Source: Acinetobacter cumulans (lineage in GTDB: Bacteria > Pseudomonadota > Gammaproteobacteria > Pseudomonadales > Moraxellaceae). Taken from it: 64,000 bases of DNA. Positions 28,198 to 36,387 of this stretch are shown here, piece by piece. How positions within the stretch are numbered: the first letter of the stretch is position 1; each line of letters begins with the position of its first letter. The position numbers and the translations under genes are program-made. Location of the stretch: contig NZ_CP035934.2 in the NCBI RefSeq assembly GCF_003024525.3, positions 2,914,001-2,978,000 of the forward strand, read 5' to 3'. Below the pieces are notes generated by a model. It ran no database searches. It was not told the origin of the DNA and saw only the letters and a program-made list of their open reading frames with translations.

Positions 28198-29415
28198 GTG
28201 TCTACATCAGTATTAGTAATTAACTGCGGGTCTTCTTCAATTAAATATGCGTTGGTTTCTGAACGTCGTGAAGACCGTATTTTCGGTTTGGCGGAAAACC
28301 TAGGCTCACCTGAAGCTCGAATCAAAGGAATTACCACTGGTGGTGAAGCACTTGAACTGTCTATTCCAAATGCTGATCATGAAAAGGCACTAGAAACCAT
28401 TCTTGAGCGCTTAGCACATCACAACCCACAAGCGATTGGTCACCGTGTTGTACATGGTGGCACACTTACCAAAGCTGAATTACTGACACCTGAAATTATT
28501 GAACGTATTCGTGAAGCAACGCCACTTGCACCACTTCACAACCCAGCGCATTTGGTTGGTATTGATGCCACTATGCGTTTGTTCCCGCACTTGCCGCAAA
28601 TTGCGGTATTTGACACAGCATTCCACCAAACTATGCCGTCGCATGCATACCGTTATGCATTGCCTAAATTCCTCTACACCATGCATAACGTACGTCGTTA
28701 TGGCTTCCATGGGACCAGTCATGCTTATGTATCAGAACGTGGCTCTCAACTTGCAGGAAGTTTCAAACAAGGTGGTTGGTTAACAGCACACTTAGGTAAT
28801 GGTAGTTCAACCTGTGCAATTTGGAATGGCCAATCTGTAGATACTTCTATGGGTCTCACTCCTCTTGAAGGTGTGGTGATGGGCACACGTAGTGGTGATG
28901 TCGACCCAAGTATCCATAGCTTCTTAGCATCAAACTTAGGCTGGGATATTTATAAAATTGATAAAATGCTAAACAGCCAATCTGGCTTACTTGGCTTATC
29001 TGACCTTTCCAACGACATGCGTACGCTAATTGAAGCGGCAGATGAAGGCAATGAAGATGCAGCACTTGCAATTGAAGTCTTCTGCTACCGTTTAGCCAAA
29101 TCTTTAGCAGCACTGAGCTGTGGCTTACCACGTATTGATGGCTTGTTCTTCACAGGTGGGATTGGTGAAAACTCAGCACTCATTCGTGAAAAAACCTTGG
29201 CATACTTACCACACTTCGGTTTTAACTTGAGTAAAGAAAATAACAATGCATTAAAACGTGGCACTGAAGGACGTATTGATGCAGGTACAGGCCCACAAAT
29301 TTGGGTCGTTCCAACCGATGAAGAAGGCCGTATTGCCAAAGAAACAGAGCATGTAGTGGCAGCATTGGAGCGCCCAACAACAAAAAAGTCTGAACCAGAA
29401 ACTGAAGTTGCATAA
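28198..29415 (+). CDS. ackA: Acetate kinase
   Basis: 405 residues with a GTG start. It interconverts acetate plus ATP with acetyl phosphate. Family motifs: [15 protein letters not shown] at the N-terminus, HRVVHGG near 82, [11 protein letters not shown] near 142, [11 protein letters not shown] near 175, [12 protein letters not shown] near 200 and [14 protein letters not shown] near 320. It is followed after 70 bp by pta, the conserved acetate-activation pair. Confidence 0.96.
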   Translation: MSTSVLVINCGSSSIKYALVSERREDRIFGLAENLGSPEARIKGITTGGEALELSIPNADHEKALETILERLAHHNPQAIGHRVVHGGTLTKAELLTPEIIERIREATPLAPLHNPAHLVGIDATMRLFPHLPQIAVFDTAFHQTMPSHAYRYALPKFLYTMHNVRRYGFHGTSHAYVSERGSQLAGSFKQGGWLTAHLGNGSSTCAIWNGQSVDTSMGLTPLEGVVMGTRSGDVDPSIHSFLASNLGWDIYKIDKMLNSQSGLLGLSDLSNDMRTLIEAADEGNEDAALAIEVFCYRLAKSLAALSCGLPRIDGLFFTGGIGENSALIREKTLAYLPHFGFNLSKENNNALKRGTEGRIDAGTGPQIWVVPTDEEGRIAKETEHVVAALERPTTKKSEPETEVA

Positions 29416-29485
29416 GCAACTTCGGTGTTCATTTCAGCCCTTGCTTTAACATATTTTAAAACTTAGCTTTTTTGATTTTGACATT

Positions 29486-31627
29486 ATGAAAACGATTTTA
29501 CTTGTACCCACTGGGGAAAGCGTAGGTTTAACCTCCGCATGTTTGGGCTTAATTTATGCGTTGGAATGCCAAGGCATTAAAGCTGGTTTTTTAAAACCTT
29601 TTGCCCAGGAAGCACAAAGCACGACAGATCGCACAACTGCGCTTTACCGTCACCTTTTTAGCAATGAAACAGTTGAACCGATTGCTTATACAGAAGTTAC
29701 ACGTCGCTTAAGTCATGATGAAAATGATGAACTGCTAGAAGATGCTGTTCGCCTACACCGTGAAATTGCAAAAAAGCATGATCTGATTATTGTTGAAGGC
29801 TTAGTGCCGAATAACCGTGATGCTTTTGCTTCAGAGCTTAATGCAGATCTTGCCAAAGCACTCGATGCAAAGGTGGTGATTGTGAGTACGGCTGATATTC
29901 GCAATCCTACAGAAACACTTGAAAAAATTGAAACACAAGTACGTACTTTTGGCGGTGCAAACAATTCACGCGCTGCAGGTGTATTGTTCATGCGAACCAA
30001 AGGCCTGCCTGAAAGCGCAGCCCAAGTGCCGGTAACACTTGATCCAAGCTTACGTTTAATTAGCGATAGCACTCAATTTGCAAATCAGCTACAAGCATTA
30101 AATGTACATATTGGTTCTGAAAACTTTCCAATTATTGGCCTCGTCCCTTTTAGTAATACCCTGAGTGTGCCACGTATGTCTGATCTTGCATCGCATATTG
30201 CCGCACACTGGATTAACGAAGGCGAAGCCAAACAACGTCGCGTATTACATAGCAGTTTGATTGCATCGAATATTGAGCATGAGCTACATAAATTTGTGGC
30301 GGGTGAGCTGATTATTAGTGCATCTGACCGCATTGATGTGTTACTGGCAAGCAGCCTTGCAAGTAGTAACGGTATTCCATTGGCTGGTTTAGTGCTCACA
30401 GAACACCATGCGCCCAATGAAAATGTTTTAAATTTCTGTCAAACCGCAATCAAGCAAGGTTTGCCTATTTTGCATACCCCGCTCAGCACCTTTGACACCG
30501 CCGAAAAACTAGCGAAGCTGAGTAACGAAATTCCAGTCGATGATACGGAACGTGCCGAGCAAGTGACACGTTTTGTGTCGAGTCATATTGACCCTGAATG
30601 GATTACTCAGTTGATCAATGGCTCTTATAAGCCTCGCCTTTCGCCTTCGGCATTCCGCCATGAATTGGTACAAAAGTCGATTGCAGCCAAAAAACGAATT
30701 GTATTGCCTGAAGGTGATGAGCCACGTACGGTACAAGCCGCTGCCATTTGCCAAGCACGTGATATTGCTCAATGTGTGCTATTAGCCAAACCAGAGGTTG
30801 TGGTTGAAGTAGCGAAGGCACGTGGTATTGAGTTACCACACGATCTTGAAATTATTGATCCCGACTTAATTCGCGACAACTATATCGAGAAAATGGTTGA
30901 GCTCCGCAAAGGTAAAATGAACGAACTGCAAGCGCGTGAACAGCTACAAGACACCGTTGTATTGGGTACGATGATGCTGGCACTCGATCAAGTCGATGGT
31001 TTGGTTTCAGGTGCCGTACACACAACAGCCAATACTGTACGTCCTGCATTTCAGCTGATAAAAACTGCACCAGACTATTCATTGGTATCTTCTGTATTCT
31101 TTATGCTGTTGCCAGATGAAGTCTATGTATATGGCGACTGTGCGATCAATCCAGATCCAAATGCAGAGCAATTGGCTGAAATTGCAATTCAATCTGCAGA
31201 CTCTGCCAAAGCCTTCGGTATTGACCCGCGCATTGCAATGATTTCTTACTCAACAGGTACATCGGGTGCTGGTGCAGATGTTGAAAAAGTTGCTGAAGCA
31301 ACGCGTATTGCGCAACAACGTCGCCCTGACCTGCTTATTGATGGCCCATTGCAATACGATGCTGCATCTGTAGAAAGTGTTGGTCGCTCTAAAGCACCAG
31401 ACTCTAAAGTGGCTGGCCGTGCCAATGTGTTTATTTTCCCAGACTTAAATACAGGTAATACGACTTATAAAGCGGTTCAACGCTCTGCCGATGTTGTCAG
31501 CGTAGGTCCAATGTTGCAAGGCTTAAACAAGCCAGTGAATGACTTGTCACGTGGTGCATTGGTGGATGATATCGTCTTCACGATTGCCCTCACTGCTATT
31601 CAGTCTGAGCAACAAGTTGCTCAATAA
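29486..31627 (+). CDS. pta: Phosphate acetyltransferase, long form
   Basis: 713 residues. Layout: an N-terminal P-loop-like BioD/CobB-type domain (about 1-220), a DRTGG domain (about 220-340) and the C-terminal catalytic PTA domain (about 390-710), with segments ILPEGDEPRTVQAAAIC, GLVSGAVHTTANTVRPAFQLI, MISYSTGTSGAGADVEKV and FPDLNTGNTTYKAVQRS. The long type is regulated by metabolites in E. coli. It converts acetyl-CoA to acetyl phosphate and works with AckA. A terminator at 31648-31680 closes the operon and marks the left edge of the restriction-modification island. Confidence 0.97.
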   Translation: MKTILLVPTGESVGLTSACLGLIYALECQGIKAGFLKPFAQEAQSTTDRTTALYRHLFSNETVEPIAYTEVTRRLSHDENDELLEDAVRLHREIAKKHDLIIVEGLVPNNRDAFASELNADLAKALDAKVVIVSTADIRNPTETLEKIETQVRTFGGANNSRAAGVLFMRTKGLPESAAQVPVTLDPSLRLISDSTQFANQLQALNVHIGSENFPIIGLVPFSNTLSVPRMSDLASHIAAHWINEGEAKQRRVLHSSLIASNIEHELHKFVAGELIISASDRIDVLLASSLASSNGIPLAGLVLTEHHAPNENVLNFCQTAIKQGLPILHTPLSTFDTAEKLAKLSNEIPVDDTERAEQVTRFVSSHIDPEWITQLINGSYKPRLSPSAFRHELVQKSIAAKKRIVLPEGDEPRTVQAAAICQARDIAQCVLLAKPEVVVEVAKARGIELPHDLEIIDPDLIRDNYIEKMVELRKGKMNELQAREQLQDTVVLGTMMLALDQVDGLVSGAVHTTANTVRPAFQLIKTAPDYSLVSSVFFMLLPDEVYVYGDCAINPDPNAEQLAEIAIQSADSAKAFGIDPRIAMISYSTGTSGAGADVEKVAEATRIAQQRRPDLLIDGPLQYDAASVESVGRSKAPDSKVAGRANVFIFPDLNTGNTTYKAVQRSADVVSVGPMLQGLNKPVNDLSRGALVDDIVFTIALTAIQSEQQVAQ

Positions 31628-31647
31628 TCTTTAATACCCAGTTTTCC

Positions 31648-31680
31648 AAACCATCTAATTAAACAATTGGATGGTTTTTT
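31648..31680 (+). terminator. Terminator after pta
   Basis: Arms AAACCATCTAATT and AATTGGATGGTTT with an AAAC loop and one T-G wobble, followed by a T tract. Confidence 0.88.
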
Positions 31681-31718
31681 TATGTGGATTTCGTATAAGT
31701 AATTTATGTTAAATTATT

Positions 31719-32060
31719 TTATTTAATAAAATGACCAAGTTGATTTCGTGTTAATTCAGGTAGATTTAAACTTATATTACTATTTTTTAATACATAAACT
31801 TTATTCTTCTCTAGTATTTCGATTGTTTCTAGCAAATCATTAATTACAGCACTTAAGTCAACTTCATAGACTTCACAAAGAACAAACAAATGTTCAATGT
31901 TGAAATTCATGTGTCCAGATTCTAATTTTGACATACTAGATTTATTAATTTTAACAAGATTAGCAGCTTCATATTGGTCTAACTGCCTATTGGATCTATA
32001 TGTGCTAAATAATTGACCTAAAACACAATTTAAATTAGTTTGATAAATGAAATTATCCAT
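31719..32060 (-). CDS. XRE-family helix-turn-helix protein, probable controller of the restriction-modification system
   Basis: 113 residues. An HTH_XRE domain spans about 13-68: DQYEAANLVKINKSSMSKLES is the helix-turn-helix, and HLFVLCEVYEVDLSAVINDL is the usual second half. It is divergent from the DNA methyltransferase gene and lies in the same AT-rich island. Small XRE controllers (C proteins) time expression of restriction genes in many type II systems. No Shine-Dalgarno sequence precedes the ATG (ACTTTCTCTT), which fits a leaderless message, a known trait of some C genes. A 45-residue C-terminal extension (KNKVYVLKNSNISLNLPEL) is longer than classic C proteins of about 80 residues. Confidence 0.72.
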   Translation of the reverse strand: MDNFIYQTNLNCVLGQLFSTYRSNRQLDQYEAANLVKINKSSMSKLESGHMNFNIEHLFVLCEVYEVDLSAVINDLLETIEILEKNKVYVLKNSNISLNLPELTRNQLGHFIK

Positions 32061-32078
32061 AAGAGAAAGTAAAAAAAC

Positions 32079-32103
32079 CTATAAATTTACTATAAATATA
32101 TAG
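32079..32103. promoter_or_regulatory. Tandem 11-bp repeat upstream of the controller gene, candidate operator/promoter
   Basis: CTATAAATTTA and CTATAAATATA stand head to tail, with 10 of 11 bases equal. The second copy runs into an inverted repeat CTATA-AATA-TATAG. The repeats lie 19 bp before the controller start codon, where a -10 element and an autoregulatory site would be expected. Confidence 0.45.
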
Positions 32104-32146
32104 AAAAAAATAAATTCTAAAAGATATTTTTTTTAAACTAAGAATT

Positions 32147-32195
32147 TTTCAAATAAAGCAAAGTTTCTAAAATAGAAATTTTGCTTTATTTGAAA
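32147..32195. promoter_or_regulatory. 49-bp near-perfect palindrome upstream of the DNA methyltransferase
   Basis: Two 23-base arms (32147-32169 and 32173-32195) are inverted copies with one mismatch (base 32163) around an AAA spacer. The arm begins TTTCAAATAAAGCAAA. It ends 45 bp before the methyltransferase ATG and lies between the divergent controller and methylase genes. It has no T tract, so an operator, paired binding sites or an mRNA hairpin are more likely than a terminator. Confidence 0.7.
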
Positions 32196-32240
32196 TCTGA
32201 TTGTATTATACATTTTAATTACGATTTGTTTGGAAATTCC

Positions 32241-33770
32241 ATGAAACAAAAATTACCTAGATATGAAATGCATAAATATTGGGGGAAAAAACCACCTCAA
32301 GATCTTGCTAGACTTCTAGAAAAATATACTAAGGTAAATGATTTAGTATTTGACCCCTTCTCTGGGTATGGAGTGTTTGCTTGTGAAGCTATTTTACTAG
32401 GTAGGAAAGCGATAAGTCATGATCTAAATCCTGTGGCAACTTTCATTCAAGAACAATTGTTAAACCAAGATATAGATTTAAAAAAATTTAAAATTGAAAT
32501 AGAAGCCATTCTTTCCGAAGTAGAAAAAGACGTAGGTTCCGTATATCAAACAGTATGCCCTCTATGTAATTGTCCAGCACCTATCACAGCTAGTTTAAGA
32601 ACTAAAGAAGACGTCCTTTTAGTGAACAAAATCTCTTGTGATTGTTCAAGAGCTGCCATTGAAAAAAATGTAGATGATAGTGATCTCCAACAAATTAAGG
32701 ATATCGAAAGTCATATAGAAATTCCGAAACATCCGAATACATTACTTATTCGGAATGGTCGAATAAGTGCTAAAGAGGGTATGTATACAGATCATTTATT
32801 TACTAAACGAGCACTTTTAGTTCACACCAAGATTTGGAAAAAATTAAAAGAAATTGATGATTTAAGTATTAGAAATTTAGCTCTATTTGCTTTTACATCT
32901 AACTTAGCCAATTGCTCACGCTTAGTTCCACCTATAAAAAGTAGAGGGGCTATGTCTGCTGGAGCATGGATGACTGGTTTTTATACAGGTGAAACATACA
33001 TAGAAAACAATGTCTTACACTACTTTAAAAATAGATTTAAAAAAGTTTTAAATGGGAAAAAAGACTTTTTAGGTAGCTTAAATGGAAGAATTAATAAAGT
33101 AGAGGATATTAACGATTTATATGTTAGCTCTAATGGTGGTTATGCCATTTTAAATGGAGATGCAAAAAAATTAACCATTCAAGATGAAACTGTTGATTAT
33201 ATTTTTACTGATTTTCCTTATGGAGATTCTGTACCATATTTTGAACAAAGTATCCTTTGGAATACTTGGTTAAATTTTGATGTGCAATATCAAGAAGAAA
33301 TTGTAATTAGTGACAGTAAACAGCGTGAAAAAGATCAAGTTAATTTTGCCAAGGATATTCGGCAAGCAGTAGAAGAAATTTATCGGGTTTTAAAGTTCCA
33401 AAGTTACTTTACTTTTACATTCCATTCATTAGAAGGACGTGAATGGTATGCTCTTATAAAATCTTGTTTAGATTGTGGCTTTGTCATTGAAAATATTGAG
33501 GAAATGACTCAAAAAACTTTACCACCAAGACAGTTGAATAGAGCTGTAACTATTAAAGGTGACATGTTAGTGACCTTTAAAAAGGTAAATAAAAATCGTG
33601 AAATTACTTATCTATCAGAAGATCAGACATTGAGTTGCTTTGATGAGATTATTCAATCTGATAAAAGTTTTTCAGAAAATTATTCTTTACTAATACAACA
33701 TTTCTTTAAAAATTCACTGATTTTTAGTGAAATCAACATGTCTGAAGAAATATTAAAACGGATGAAATAA
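32241..33770 (+). CDS. Putative type II DNA methyltransferase with a zinc-ribbon-like insert
   Basis: 509 residues from the ATG at 32241 (MKQKLPRYEMHKYWGKKPPQ), with GGA six bases upstream; the upstream frame runs into the palindrome. N-terminal HKYWGKKPP is a motif common in N4-cytosine/N6-adenine methylases. DPFSGYG (38-44) is the SAM-binding motif I, and DFPYGD (324-329) is a variant of the catalytic DPPY motif IV, so an exocyclic amino methylase is likely. An insert with Cys106, 109, 111, 133 and 135 (CPLCNC, CDC) resembles a zinc ribbon, as in COG1743-type methylases. It converges with the nuclease gene. Codon use is very A/T-rich compared with the neighbours. Recognition sequence unknown. 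Confidence 0.85.
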   Translation: MKQKLPRYEMHKYWGKKPPQDLARLLEKYTKVNDLVFDPFSGYGVFACEAILLGRKAISHDLNPVATFIQEQLLNQDIDLKKFKIEIEAILSEVEKDVGSVYQTVCPLCNCPAPITASLRTKEDVLLVNKISCDCSRAAIEKNVDDSDLQQIKDIESHIEIPKHPNTLLIRNGRISAKEGMYTDHLFTKRALLVHTKIWKKLKEIDDLSIRNLALFAFTSNLANCSRLVPPIKSRGAMSAGAWMTGFYTGETYIENNVLHYFKNRFKKVLNGKKDFLGSLNGRINKVEDINDLYVSSNGGYAILNGDAKKLTIQDETVDYIFTDFPYGDSVPYFEQSILWNTWLNFDVQYQEEIVISDSKQREKDQVNFAKDIRQAVEEIYRVLKFQSYFTFTFHSLEGREWYALIKSCLDCGFVIENIEEMTQKTLPPRQLNRAVTIKGDMLVTFKKVNKNREITYLSEDQTLSCFDEIIQSDKSFSENYSLLIQHFFKNSLIFSEINMSEEILKRMK

Positions 33771-33777
33771 ATTAAAA

Positions 33778-33802
33778 AATATGGGGGGAACTCCCCCATA
33801 TT
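33778..33802. terminator. Bidirectional terminator between methyltransferase and nuclease genes
   Basis: A perfect 10-bp stem AATATGGGGG / CCCCCATATT with a GAACT loop, AT-rich tracts on both sides, exactly between the converging genes. Confidence 0.88.
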
Positions 33803-33821
33803 AAGTAATTATTATTACTTT

Positions 33822-34979
33822 TTATTTTATAACGATAACTGACAAGGCATTTACTTTATAAGTCCCATTGAATGTTGGATCTTTTTGATATTTGTACTTA
33901 ATAGTCATCAAATTTTGAGAAGTTAGATTATTAATTAAATTATCAACCTTTAGCTTAATATCCGTTAGATTTCCTTTCAGTGGTCTTGGATCTTCATATG
34001 AATCCTTATAGGCTAAAAAAATATAAAATCTATTATTATTTTTGAATAATCTTTCACCTTGATATTTATAATTCCACCAACACGCCTTTTTTAAATTCTG
34101 TTCTGTTTCTTTAACTAGTTGAGAGCGACTGAGTGTAATGTTTGTAAGAAAGGTACTGATAGATGGATCTACAGATGCATATTTCTTAAGTTCATTGATC
34201 AAGTCAAGCTTTGTGAACTGACCATAATTTGGTAAAGAGTATTTCTTTTTTACTGACTTATAAAACTCTTTAATTTCTTGAATTTCTGTAACATTTGCTC
34301 CAACCACATAGTCATCATCTCCATTTGCTGGGACTAAACCTGATTTAAGTAAATTATAATACTCTTCTGATAGGTGAGTTACCTTTAAGTCAAAGGGAAC
34401 AATTTTGCCATTCAGCTCTATTAAAAAATCAACATATTTAATTTTTCTTAGAGTTGGTATTACATTCGGATGATCATTAAATATGTGTTCTAGTAGATCA
34501 GAAGATGCTTGGTTATAGTATTGCCAATAAATATAGTCTTGAACACTATTGTTAATAAGGTCATGTATTCTTGTATCTAACTCTTGTTTAGATTGAATAG
34601 TTTTATCCCGAACTAATCCACTCACAAGATCATTCAAATTATCATTTCGTACACCACATTTGACACTGGTGAATCCTTGTAAAATGGTAGGTAAGTACTG
34701 TTCTTGATCTTGGCGTATAGATTTAACAGCAGGGTATTCCGATCTTATAAAATTAATCAAATCCTGAATGGAAATTGTGGAATCATAAATCACTTGATAA
34801 AGATCATCAGGTTTTGGTTTTTTAGGTAGGGAAAGTTTTCTCTGGGCTATTAATTTAAGCAAATGTTGTTTATCTAAAGATCTGACTAAAATATATTTAC
34901 TAAATCCTGGCTTTTGCTGTAATAAGAATAAATCAGTATTTCTTTTCTCAAAGTCTGTATGTAATTGATTAAAACTCAT
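33822..34979 (-). CDS. Putative type II restriction endonuclease (PD-(D/E)XK-like)
   Basis: 385 residues; AGGAGG five bases before the ATG gives a strong start. No named family is recognised. Residues 180-201 read KIKYVDFLIELNGKIVPFDL followed by KV, placing D184 and D197-L-K199 at the spacing of a PD-(D/E)XK nuclease core, with an upstream helix carrying E164. A beta-strand-like C-terminus follows (YKVNALSVIVIK). The position, converging on a DNA methyltransferase and sharing its AT-rich composition and a controller gene, makes a restriction role the best guess. Cognate site and cutting activity cannot be read from sequence. Confidence 0.68.
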   Translation of the reverse strand: MSFNQLHTDFEKRNTDLFLLQQKPGFSKYILVRSLDKQHLLKLIAQRKLSLPKKPKPDDLYQVIYDSTISIQDLINFIRSEYPAVKSIRQDQEQYLPTILQGFTSVKCGVRNDNLNDLVSGLVRDKTIQSKQELDTRIHDLINNSVQDYIYWQYYNQASSDLLEHIFNDHPNVIPTLRKIKYVDFLIELNGKIVPFDLKVTHLSEEYYNLLKSGLVPANGDDDYVVGANVTEIQEIKEFYKSVKKKYSLPNYGQFTKLDLINELKKYASVDPSISTFLTNITLSRSQLVKETEQNLKKACWWNYKYQGERLFKNNNRFYIFLAYKDSYEDPRPLKGNLTDIKLKVDNLINNLTSQNLMTIKYKYQKDPTFNGTYKVNALSVIVIK

Positions 34980-35160
34980 TTGTTTCCTCCTAGCAATTAG
35001 AGGAACTTATAGTTGAAGTATCAATAAATCAAGAAATAGTTTTCTTCAATCATGATGTAAATATTTATATATTCTTAATTTTCTCTAAAATTAACATAAT
35101 ACGCGCTATACAAAATGCTCTCTCTTCATTCTATAAAAATCATTCTTTTAACCACTATCC

Positions 35161-35190
35161 AAAAGCCCAACTCCTGCTAATTGGACTTTT
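35161..35190. terminator. Weak hairpin at the right edge of the restriction-modification island
   Basis: Arms AAAAGCCCAA and TTGGACTTTT pair with one G-U wobble across a 10-base loop. It may be a terminator left at the island border. Confidence 0.4.
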
Positions 35191-35260
35191 TGATACAAGC
35201 CGTCATATTCAACGCTCAAGATCCACTCATTGTTTCGCACGACTATTTAGTATGAATTCG

Positions 35261-35872
35261 TCATAACTTTTGCACCAGCCACACCGTATGCCCCGCACAA
35301 TCAGCATCTTCAGCAGTCATCTTTAACACTTTAAAGCCATGCTTTGCCAGTAATGCCCGATACTCTGCTTGCGACAAACTGGCATGATACAAAGCATCAC
35401 CAAACATCTCTCCAATCGCCTCACCTTCTGCTGGGCCACTTGTAAACATGAGTACTGTGCCTTGAGCTGACAGTTTGGCAAATTGCCCAAACATCTGACG
35501 CTGCTCCTCTGGTGTTAAATGAAAGAAACTATCCCATGCCAAAATGCCTTGAAATTGTTGATTCAGCTCGACTGTACGCATATCTGCCACATGCCAATTT
35601 TGACTAGAGAAATTACGCTGTGCCATGTCTATCATCACAATTGAAGCATCTATGCCAGTTATCGTATGGCCTTGCTGAATCAAATAATGCGCAATCGGCC
35701 GCCCCGAACCACAACCCAAATCTAAAATTTCAGCTTGCTGTAGCAATAAGGCTAAAAAAGCATCCAACCACTGTTTTTCATATAAATATTCACCACGCAA
35801 TGCAGTCCAAGCACGACCATGTTTGTTATAAATATCAATAATATTTCGGGCAAGATGCATCTGATTAGTCAT
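35261..35872 (-). CDS. Class I SAM-dependent methyltransferase
   Basis: 203 residues from the ATG at 35872. Motif I is AEILDLGCGSGRPIAHYLIQQG near residue 50, followed by ITGIDASIVMIDMAQRN and an Asp-containing GILAWDSFFHLTPEEQRQMF. A general methyltransferase-11/25 type; the substrate cannot be inferred. No good Shine-Dalgarno sequence. It is the first gene right of the island with composition back to the genome average. Confidence 0.8.
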   Translation of the reverse strand: MTNQMHLARNIIDIYNKHGRAWTALRGEYLYEKQWLDAFLALLLQQAEILDLGCGSGRPIAHYLIQQGHTITGIDASIVMIDMAQRNFSSQNWHVADMRTVELNQQFQGILAWDSFFHLTPEEQRQMFGQFAKLSAQGTVLMFTSGPAEGEAIGEMFGDALYHASLSQAEYRALLAKHGFKVLKMTAEDADCAGHTVWLVQKL

Positions 35873-35960
35873 CACGAATGCCAAGAGGATTTTTAAATCA
35901 GTATAAAGAAATCGAGAACAGAAAAATTTATTTTTAGAATAAAATACAAAATTGCAGACA

Positions 35961-36000
35961 TAAAAAAAGAAGATGAAGTTTTAAACTTGATCTTCTTTCT
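35961..36000 (-). terminator. Terminator of the 29-aa membrane protein gene
   Basis: On the reverse strand, AGAAGAT and AAGTTT pair with AAACTT and ATCTTCT, interrupted by one C-C mismatch, then a run of T. The stem uses the last codons of the small gene. Confidence 0.8.
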
Positions 36001-36070
36001 GTCCGTACATCCACGTTGCGGCGATATAAATTGAGAAGCCTACAACCATCAAAACACTTGTAACTGTCAT
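35981..36070 (-). CDS. Small single-pass membrane protein, 29 aa, with a Pho-box promoter
   Basis: Translation: MTVTSVLMVVGFSIYIAATW followed by MYGQKEDQV. Residues about 4-22 are one transmembrane helix, with a short charged C-terminal tail. It is below common gene-calling limits, yet has every part of a gene: a Pho box at 36116-36133, a -10-like CATAAT at 36100-36105, an AGGTC ribosome site at 36077-36081 (6 bp spacing) and a terminator overlapping its end. I do not recognise the family. By analogy with other small membrane proteins it may bind and tune a larger membrane protein during phosphate shortage; this is inference. Confidence 0.72.
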   Translation of the reverse strand: MTVTSVLMVVGFSIYIAATWMYGQKEDQV

Positions 36071-36099
36071 CTTTATGACCTGTGATTTATGTTGAGTTT

Positions 36100-36133
36100 A
36101 TTATGCGAAAGTTTTATGACAGTTATATGACAA
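36100..36133 (-). promoter_or_regulatory. Pho box and -10 element driving the 29-aa gene
   Basis: On the reverse strand: TTGTCAT-ATAA-CTGTCAT (36133-36116), the 7-4-7 direct repeat of a PhoB site. Exactly 10 bp later comes CATAAT (36105-36100), the spacing known from E. coli phoA. The predicted start of transcription is about 20-25 bp before the ATG. Confidence 0.72.
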
Positions 36134-36387
36134 AGCCGTCATAATTTTAATAATATTTTTTAATAATAAAAACAATAACTTAAATATTTAATTTTAAATT
36201 TAAGTCAAAAATTCTCTGTAATATGACAGCTAAATATTTCAAACTGATGCTGAAAATAACCTACAAAAAACCAAAGCCTGTACAGATATTAAACTTTCGC
36301 CCAAAGCACAGACAAAACACCCACAGCTTGAGTTTTTTGCCTTATAATTTAGCCCGCTAGCTATCAGCCCGCTCAAGAGATTTTTGT

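Noticed and set aside
32181..32240. Upstream TTG start for the DNA methyltransferase
   Set aside because: The extension starts within the large palindrome, has no ribosome site, and family similarity begins at the ATG 32241.
31682..35260. Flanking direct repeats or attachment sites for the restriction-modification island
   Set aside because: No matching repeats were found by eye at the two borders, and no integrase or transposase gene is present.
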